Shown here: positions 29,730 through 33,698 of the stretch, piece by piece
How the letters are laid out: each line of letters opens with the position of its first letter
How positions within the stretch are numbered: the stretch's first letter is position 1
From: a virus
Length of the DNA stretch: 33,698 nucleotides
IMG/VR virus record: IMGVR_UViG_3300044624_003061
Span: 1 to 33,698 of that record
Direction: 5' to 3' (one strand)
Translations under genes and position numbers: made by a program
The notes under the pieces: model-generated
The model's database searches: none
Told to the model about the DNA's origin: nothing
What the model saw: the letters and a program-made list of their open reading frames with translations, nothing else

Positions 29730-30203
29730 CTAAAGCGACAGCGCGGCTACCGCCGCTTTCCACTCTGAATATTCTTTCTCGTCCTTGAAGCGCTCCACGA
29801 CTGCAAGAAGCTCTTGCCGCAAGTGACGTTTTGCGGTAGAGTCGATCAGTTGGTCGATTAGGCGCTCGCACTCGTCCCGAACGTAGAGGACTGTTCGGTA
29901 GGCTCCGCAGGTGGAATTGTTGGGGGAAAAGTCTCCGCTGTGCGCGCAATCAAAGCCGATCCAGTAGCCGCTGAAGGGCTCTTCTGCTTCGCTAGAGACG
30001 GTAAGCCCTCCATGGACGGAAACCTCAAAATCGTCATAATGGCGCAGGTAAAGCGGATGCTCTTTCGGCACCTGGACGTATCCGCAGAGGTGCAGAGCTT
30101 CTGTTCGGATAATCGCCCAGGAGTATCCGCGGTGGACTCCAGCGAGAACGTTGGGCTCGCCTGCGTAGGTTTCAGTAAGCGGCTTCGGGAGATACGGTAG
30201 CAT
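29730..30203 (-). CDS. Conserved-looking phage protein with WIGFDCAHxGD motif
   Basis: 157 residues. GYVQVPKEHPLY, VHGGLTVSSEAE and YWIGFDCAHSGDFSP followed by YVRDECERLIDQL match a family I recognise in many phages, of unknown function; the His/Asp/Cys cluster (FDCAHSGD) might bind a metal or nucleotide. Its start codon shares the CATG of the divergent nuclease gene. Confidence 0.7.
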   Translation of the reverse strand: MLPYLPKPLTETYAGEPNVLAGVHRGYSWAIIRTEALHLCGYVQVPKEHPLYLRHYDDFEVSVHGGLTVSSEAEEPFSGYWIGFDCAHSGDFSPNNSTCGAYRTVLYVRDECERLIDQLIDSTAKRHLRQELLAVVERFKDEKEYSEWKAAVAALSL

Positions 30204-30645
30204 GGGAAGTTCCTATCGAGAGGTTGTTGGGTTACGCTGGGTGGAAGCTCGCGAAGCGGGACCGTTTTCGGCTTCACCTCGCGGGCGGTTGCAACGAGCG
30301 GGGATACGATATGAGAGCGTCATAGCGAAATCGCTTAAACGGGAATACCCGAATGCTCGGGTGATCTCTGGCCTTTGGCTCCGGTTTGAAGATGCGAACG
30401 GCCTGGGCTGGGCGCAGCCAGACCTTCTTGTGCCGGAAGAAAACCTTCTAGTAGAATGTAAGCTTTCTTTCACGCGCGAAGCCGAAGGCCAGATCTCCAA
30501 GCTGTATGCCCCGCTCGTAGAGCGGCTTTGGGGGCGAAGCCCGAGGCTAGTCTGCTGCTGCAAGTTTGCTCGGGCGGAAGGGCCGGAGGCGCCCATCGCA
30601 GACTGGTCTCAGGCGCGAAGCGGGCTTAGCTGGTTGCTTCGCTGA
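30202..30645 (+). CDS. PD-(D/E)XK nuclease-like protein (147 aa)
   Basis: GWAQPDLLV (PD) followed by LLVECKLSFT (E-C-K) and AEGQISKLYAPLVERLWG is the catalytic strand-turn-strand of PD-(D/E)XK nucleases, with a Gln-containing helix after it. An upstream helix GIRYESVIAKSLKREYPNA starts the fold. Similar stand-alone proteins occur in phages and may cut branched or host DNA. ATG 30202 overlaps the opposite-strand start; GGGAG 10 bases upstream. Lone plus-strand gene inside a minus-strand block; its end overlaps the next gene by 20 bases. Confidence 0.75.
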   Translation: MGSSYREVVGLRWVEAREAGPFSASPRGRLQRAGIRYESVIAKSLKREYPNARVISGLWLRFEDANGLGWAQPDLLVPEENLLVECKLSFTREAEGQISKLYAPLVERLWGRSPRLVCCCKFARAEGPEAPIADWSQARSGLSWLLR

Positions 30646-30874
30646 AGAGGCTCGCGGAGACGGAGATCTTGAAGGCGAAGCCGCCAGCAGGCTTCTCGTA
30701 GCGCGTGATGACGAAGCCTGCGGTGGAGCAGTAGGTGCCCTGCTCGCGGTGAAGAAGGCTCATATTCGAGTGAATGAGTCCTTCGATGAAATCTCTATCG
30801 CTGCCGCTGAAGAACGGATTGTGTTTCTCAATCGCGTTGAGCGCGCCGGTGAGTTCGCGGGGATCGTAGTCCAT
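30626..30874 (-). CDS. Hypothetical small phage protein (82 aa)
   Basis: ELTGALNAIEKHNPFFSGSDRDFIEGLIHSN, then LHREQGTYCSTAGFVITRYE: resembles small proteins around host-interaction regions with a DRxFIxxLL...LxxxQ pattern. AAGG-AG-CCTT before ATG 30874. Convergent with the nuclease-like gene over 20 bases. No proven role. Confidence 0.6.
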   Translation of the reverse strand: MDYDPRELTGALNAIEKHNPFFSGSDRDFIEGLIHSNMSLLHREQGTYCSTAGFVITRYEKPAGGFAFKISVSASLFSEATS

Positions 30875-30885
30875 GGGAAGGCTCC

Positions 30886-31071
30886 TTAACCCTTAGGGCT
30901 TAGCTTGATGTGGATTGCGTCTAGCGCTGCACGGAACTTAACCTCGTTGAAGTTCGGCTCCGCGCGTAGCGCAGCGATGAGCAGCTCTGCGAAGCGGTTG
31001 CCTGCAGCGGGATACTCCAGCTTGGCCTGCCGGAGCACCAGGACGAGCGCGTTGTAGTGCTTTTTTGTCAT
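30886..31071 (-). CDS. Small helical phage protein (61 aa)
   Basis: ATG 31071 lies one base after the previous stop, with AAAG-AG-CTTT upstream. TKKHYNALVLVLRQAKLEYPAAG, RFAELLIAALRAEPNFNEVKF is a helical pattern seen in small proteins of many phages that begin MTxxHYxAIAxxL. The longer frame from 31179 reads through the neighbouring gene. Confidence 0.65.
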   Translation of the reverse strand: MTKKHYNALVLVLRQAKLEYPAAGNRFAELLIAALRAEPNFNEVKFRAALDAIHIKLSPKG

Positions 31072-31072
31072 G

Positions 31073-31252
31073 TTAAAGCTCTTTCGAGACAGCCCAGTTT
31101 CCCTGCAGCGGAAGAGCGTAGTCCTCCGGCACTGCCTTGTGCTTGTCGCAGGAGTCGAAGCCGACCCAGCCAAGAGCATCGGACCAGTAGAGGCTCTCTG
31201 CTCTGCGGTAGTTCTCGCTTAGCGCGATAACCCAGACGACTTCGTCGTTCAT
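31073..31252 (-). CDS. Small conserved-looking phage protein (59 aa)
   Basis: ATG 31252 overlaps the preceding stop (ATGA), TAA at 31075-31073. WVIALSENYRRAESLYWSDALGWVGF then YALPLQGNW follows a short protein pattern seen in many phages (x-Y-W-S/N-x-x-x-G-W-...-L-P-x-x-G-x-W). It is just below usual length limits, and a longer opposite-phase frame (31068-31271) over the same bases has no such support. Confidence 0.75.
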   Translation of the reverse strand: MNDEVVWVIALSENYRRAESLYWSDALGWVGFDSCDKHKAVPEDYALPLQGNWAVSKEL

Positions 31253-31812
31253 TTGGTTTTCCTTTTTTCATCGTAGAGCGGAAACGCTTCTAACATCTCC
31301 AATGATATATCGGGCGTTGCCCCTTGCCAAAGAGTATTCTTCGGCTTTGGCGGAGCAATATCGAGGCGCTTTGCGATAACCTTCTCTCTTCCTTCGTCGA
31401 TGAGCTTTCGGCGGTTCTCCACCAGCAGGAAGATCTCATCGTTTAGCTTCTGGTGCTCGATTCGTTCGGCTAGGCTTCTTAGGTCGAATGCGAGCTTGGT
31501 GATTTCGCTGTGGCGTTTTTGCCGCCAGAACTCTACCTTGCGCTTGGTTCGCGCGATGATGCGCTCCGCAGCGCGGTCGATCTCTCGCTTCCGGGTGATC
31601 TCGGTCTCTGCAAGCGCGAGCAGGTGCTCTCGCCGGAGCTGCCTTCCGGTCTGGAAGATATGCCGTTCTTGCTGCTGCGGAATGCCAAGGAGTTGCAGGG
31701 TCTTTTTATTCGCCTGCCCGGTGAACCACTTCCGCATGATAGCGCGGAGCGCTTTCGCGTTGTTCCGCGCCTTTCGAAGGTATTCCGCGTAGAATACAAA
31801 GCTGTTTCCCAT
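31249..31812 (-). CDS. Charged coiled-coil hypothetical protein (187 aa)
   Basis: ATG 31812 chosen over a TTG at 31824. The chain is basic and helical for most of its length (AEYLRKARNNAKALRAIMRKW, EIDRAAERIIARTKRKVEFWRQ), then acidic at the end. Might bind DNA; no family. ATGA overlap at 31249-31252. The hairpin element B lies just upstream. Confidence 0.55.
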   Translation of the reverse strand: MGNSFVFYAEYLRKARNNAKALRAIMRKWFTGQANKKTLQLLGIPQQQERHIFQTGRQLRREHLLALAETEITRKREIDRAAERIIARTKRKVEFWRQKRHSEITKLAFDLRSLAERIEHQKLNDEIFLLVENRRKLIDEGREKVIAKRLDIAPPKPKNTLWQGATPDISLEMLEAFPLYDEKRKTK

Positions 31813-31840
31813 TGGGGCTCGCAAAGCTGGAGGAAGAAAT

Positions 31841-31874
31841 TAGGCGCCTACGGCTTATAGTCCATAGGCGCCTA
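31841..31874 (-). repeat. Hairpin element copy B
   Basis: Same design and size as copy A (27291-27324): arms 31841-31853 and 31862-31874, 8-base loop. All 13 positions pair in the minus-strand RNA, with one G-U. It lies in the gap between the 31916-32113 gene stop and the 31812 start and is followed by AATTTCTT. Arms hold the palindrome TAGGCGCCTA twice. Confidence 0.7.
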
Positions 31875-31915
31875 TACGCTCGACTATTCCTTCCTTCTAT
31901 CTAATCCTGTTCTCG

Positions 31916-32113
31916 TTACTTCTTAGAGGGCTCCATATCGCAAAGCGCAACGCCACCGCGCGCGTAGTATCGCTTCGCGCTTTCTCGGGTATTCGCGTTG
32001 TGCCGCTCGCGATTATTAATCTGCCAAGCCTTCCCAAGCGGAAGCTCAAGCAGGAAATCAATCTCGCGGTAGCTCTTGCCTTGGCGCCGAAGCGCTGCAA
32101 CCTTATCCTTCAT
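31916..32113 (-). CDS. HTH-like protein, homing-endonuclease-associated type (65 aa)
   Basis: KVAALRRQGKSYREIDFLLELPLGKAWQINNRERHNANTRESAKRY: a short helix-turn-helix (LRRQGKSYREIDFLL) followed by a basic stretch, similar to DNA-binding tails of phage HNH proteins, without nuclease motif. GGAGG-AA-CCTCC before ATG 32113; overlaps the previous gene by 11 bases. Confidence 0.6.
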   Translation of the reverse strand: MKDKVAALRRQGKSYREIDFLLELPLGKAWQINNRERHNANTRESAKRYYARGGVALCDMEPSKK

Positions 32114-32495
32114 AGGGAGGTTCCTCCGCGTTGAGCGCCTCTGCGTAGATGTCGAGCACGTAGTCGATGGTCTCCTCGTCCGGGTGCTCGTAGAGGCTAT
32201 CTACGTCCCAAGGCTGGCACAGGTCAGCCACAGCGTAGACTCTTATCGTGAAGTCTACCCAGCCGACGTAGCATCCGTGCTCGTCCATCTTGTGATATGA
32301 GCCAACGATGAGGTATTCAGCTCTTGGATTAAGCTCTTCGTTTTGCCTTGGCTCGGGCTTGAGGTCGAAGCCGCTTCCGTTCGGCAGCGCCTCGATGCAG
32401 CGGTTGAGTCGCGCTTGAATGCGCTCGTGCACTTCCGCATTTGGCTGGCGACATAGCGAATTGAGACAGTTTGCGATTGCTGCGTAGAGTTTCAT
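32103..32495 (-). CDS. Conserved phage protein with GSGFD and YHxMDExGxYxGW motifs
   Basis: 130 residues. YAAIANCLNSL, ARLNRCIEALPNGSGFDLKPE, YLIVGSYHKMDEHGCYVGWVDFTIRVYAV, TIDYVLDIYAEAL match a family I recognise from many phages; function unknown. TAATG overlap with the upstream gene at 32495. Confidence 0.75.
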   Translation of the reverse strand: MKLYAAIANCLNSLCRQPNAEVHERIQARLNRCIEALPNGSGFDLKPEPRQNEELNPRAEYLIVGSYHKMDEHGCYVGWVDFTIRVYAVADLCQPWDVDSLYEHPDEETIDYVLDIYAEALNAEEPPYEG

Positions 32496-32728
32496 TAGGT
32501 TTGGCTCCAGTATGGGTTGAGACGTTCAGCGATAACTTTGCCTTGAAGCGTGATAAGGCGCCAGCGCTCAACGCGCTCCCATTTCGGGCGGGTAGGCGAA
32601 GCTGGCTGAAACAGCCGTGTCCAGGCCTTGCAACGGATTGGCTGCAGGGCCTTGAGCGAGCTTTGCCCATCCATGTTTCCAAGGATGGGCTCGCCCGAGG
32701 CGTCAAGCGCCTCGATGAAGTATCTCAC
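32495..32728 (-). CDS. Small conserved-looking phage protein (77 aa)
   Basis: GTG 32728 overlaps the previous stop (GTGA), so the longer frame from 32791 is not needed. RYFIEALDASGEPILGNMDGQS, CKAWTRLFQ, VERWRLITLQGKVIAE matches a short beta-rich phage protein pattern. Function unknown; translation depends on the upstream gene as no binding site is visible. Confidence 0.65.
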   Translation of the reverse strand: MRYFIEALDASGEPILGNMDGQSSLKALQPIRCKAWTRLFQPASPTRPKWERVERWRLITLQGKVIAERLNPYWSQT

Positions 32729-32943
32729 GTGTGCTGCTGCAGGTATGTGTTGGTTATCTCTGCGATAGCTGAGAAGTGCGGCATTGCCCAAGGCTCATGC
32801 AGCCCGCGGGCTTTAAGCTCTTGAAGAATTTCGCTTCGCAGCGCGTTATATTGTTTCCATTCCTCTCGACTAGCGAACGCGCAGGCTAACGTATCGGCTC
32901 CTGCGAAGGCGAGAAGCAGTCTATGCGTGGACATCTCTTGCAT
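32725..32943 (-). CDS. Hypothetical protein (72 aa)
   Basis: TAATG overlap with the upstream gene. FASREEWKQYNALRSEILQELKARGL is helical; the end HFSAIAEITNTYLQQH is a second helix. No family recognised. Confidence 0.55.
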   Translation of the reverse strand: MQEMSTHRLLLAFAGADTLACAFASREEWKQYNALRSEILQELKARGLHEPWAMPHFSAIAEITNTYLQQHT

Positions 32944-33185
32944 TAGAAGGGCACTTTCGCATTAGGGTTGCGCGTTTGCGCAAAGCGCAGCCAGACTGCG
33001 CGAAACGAGTTGTGAGCCTGTTGCGCGCACCGACGATCCGCGGTTGCTTCCGCCGCTAGAGTGCGGAACGCAACGGCGATATCCTGCGTTGGCGCGAAGT
33101 CCGCCAGTAGCCGAAGCGCCTCAATGTCCTCTCTTATCGGCCCTGCGTAGGGGCTGCCGGAAACCTGCTCGCGAAAGTTCGGCAT
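32943..33185 (-). CDS. Hypothetical protein (80 aa)
   Basis: ATG 33185 in a TAATG overlap with the upstream stop. SGSPYAGPIREDIEALRLLADF followed by a helical, Ala-rich C-terminus (AFRTLAAEATADRRCAQQAH). No family recognised. Confidence 0.55.
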   Translation of the reverse strand: MPNFREQVSGSPYAGPIREDIEALRLLADFAPTQDIAVAFRTLAAEATADRRCAQQAHNSFRAVWLRFAQTRNPNAKVPF

Positions 33186-33475
33186 TAGAAGTAGCTCCCG
33201 AAGTCGCGGCGGTTGACTCTGAGTGCGATTGTAAGCCAGTCCGGCAGCATAGTGTTTGGCTTCCAAGTCGGAAGGCTGCCATGCGCGAGTATGTGCTGAC
33301 GGCAGGCAAGGCGCACATACTCGTAGTTATTCGCCTCGTGCTGGCGGCGCGGCCGGTCGTAATTCGGGCGCATACCGAGAGCAACCTCGGTATAGGCTGC
33401 GCGGGCCGCTAGTATGTGCGGATTGTTTGGCCCGAGGTTGTGCCCGCAGATGTTTTTGGTTTGGACTCTGTTCAT
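33185..33475 (-). CDS. Hypothetical protein (96 aa) downstream of the hammerhead
   Basis: ATG 33475 has GGAG 10 bases upstream, within the 56-base leader left by ribozyme cleavage (after 33532). NRVQTKNICGHNLGPNNPHILAARAAYTEV, PRRQHEANNYEYVRLACRQHI; rich in Asn, His, Arg. No family recognised. The longer frame from 33556 would translate the ribozyme itself and is not supported. Confidence 0.6.
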   Translation of the reverse strand: MNRVQTKNICGHNLGPNNPHILAARAAYTEVALGMRPNYDRPRRQHEANNYEYVRLACRQHILAHGSLPTWKPNTMLPDWLTIALRVNRRDFGSYF

Positions 33476-33497
33476 TAGGGAAAGGCTCCGTGTCGGG

Positions 33498-33555
33498 CGG
33501 CTCATCAGCCGGGCTTGCCCAGGGCTTCCGGGACAGGCTTTCGCCTGTTTCGCCA
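33498..33555 (-). ncRNA. Type II hammerhead ribozyme
   Basis: All core bases are present on the minus strand. C3-A9 is CTGATGA (33508-33502). G12-A14 is GAA (33551-33549), followed by A15.1 (33548). Stem III is ACAGGC/GCCTGT (33548-33543 with 33538-33533) closed by a GAAA loop, ending in U16.1 (33533) and C17 (33532): a GUC cleavage triplet. Stem I is CCGG (33531-33528) with CCGG (33512-33509), with an inner GCC/GGC stem (33525-33523 with 33519-33517). Stem II is GCCG (33501-33498) with TGGC (33555-33552), including the conserved G10.1-C11.1 pair. Stem II is the open stem, hence type II. Predicted cut between 33532 and 33531, in the leader of the 33185-33475 gene. Confidence 0.88.
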
Positions 33556-33569
33556 TGCGTCATAGCGCG

Positions 33570-33695
33570 TTAGGTGCTTTTGTATTCCAAGGCAATCAGG
33601 CGAAAGTCATCCCAGGTAGTAGGAAAGGACTTTTCTAGTTTGCGCTCAGCGTTATCTATATCCACTCTGCACAAGCTGAAGCTGCGTGTTTGCAT
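33570..33695 (-). CDS. Short ORF before the ribozyme, possibly 5' truncated
   Basis: ATG 33695 to TAA 33572-33570 gives 41 residues (CRVDIDNAERKLEKSFPTTWDD, then FRLIALEYKST). The frame is open to the window edge, so the true start may lie outside. It ends 15 bases before the hammerhead stem II. Composition is protein-like but no family is recognised. Confidence 0.4.
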   Translation of the reverse strand: MQTRSFSLCRVDIDNAERKLEKSFPTTWDDFRLIALEYKST

Positions 33696-33698
33696 ATA

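Noticed and set aside
31068-31271. Minus-strand ORF of 67 residues
   Set aside because: Out-of-phase shadow of the 59-residue gene at 31073-31252, which has better coupling and a recognisable pattern.
33476-33556. N-terminal extension of the 33185-33475 gene to 33556
   Set aside because: It would translate the hammerhead sequence; the ATG at 33475 has its own binding site.
1-33698. CRISPR array, integrase or attachment site
   Set aside because: No regularly spaced repeats and no recombinase motifs were seen; the tRNA is complete and not flanked by a partial copy.

Overview
The window looks like most of a lytic, tailed, podovirus-like bacteriophage genome (a contig, or part of one). It is densely packed, with many start/stop overlaps of the ATGA, TAATG or TGATG type. 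I see no integrase, CRISPR array or bacterial housekeeping operon. The left edge cuts a tail gene. No terminase, portal, capsid, RNA polymerase or clear endolysin is visible, so part of the genome lies outside. Several small proteins (for example at 22457-22783 and 23584-23997) resemble families I associate with alphaproteobacterial phages, so an alphaproteobacterial host is a reasonable but unproven guess.

Layout. (1) 1-10827, plus strand: virion module. A truncated tail/nozzle-like protein, a GNAT-like protein, a run of Gly/Ala-rich internal (ejection) proteins ending in a 1044-residue one, two low-complexity virion proteins, two possible holin-like membrane proteins and three small beta-structured virion proteins. 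(2) 10814-18929, minus strand: replication and recombination module. Cas4-like nuclease, RecA-like ATPase, possible ssDNA-binding protein, ParB-methyltransferase fusion, MazG-like protein, UDG-like/exonuclease fusion, two small genes, family A DNA polymerase and a DUF3987-type helicase. The two modules converge and overlap by 14 bases. (3) 18948-28551, minus strand: tRNA-Leu(UAA), a ribbon-helix-helix protein, a self-contained promoter-gene-terminator unit, a GC-rich cassette of small coupled genes (about 21.2-23.6 kb), an SF1 helicase and further small genes. (4) 28552-29095: a 544-base gene-free control region with two outward-facing promoters around large inverted repeats. (5) 29096-33698: small genes mostly on the minus strand, with two zinc-ribbon genes and one PD-(D/E)XK nuclease-like gene on the plus strand.

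How it works together. The polymerase, its separately encoded proofreading half, the helicase, the RecA-like ATPase, the Fe-S nuclease and the ssDNA-binding candidate would form the replication/recombination machinery. The ParB-methyltransferase could mark phage DNA, and the MazG-like protein may adjust nucleotide pools. The right-hand genes look like early host-takeover or regulatory functions.

Most notable points: a type II hammerhead ribozyme with all core nucleotides at 33498-33555 (minus); a 3'-5' exonuclease domain split between two genes with two other genes between them; a control region in which a CCCATAT-type dyad is repeated with a compensatory base change; a pair of matching intergenic hairpins that covary; and Shine-Dalgarno sequences that, before roughly 18 genes, sit inside short self-complementary motifs.
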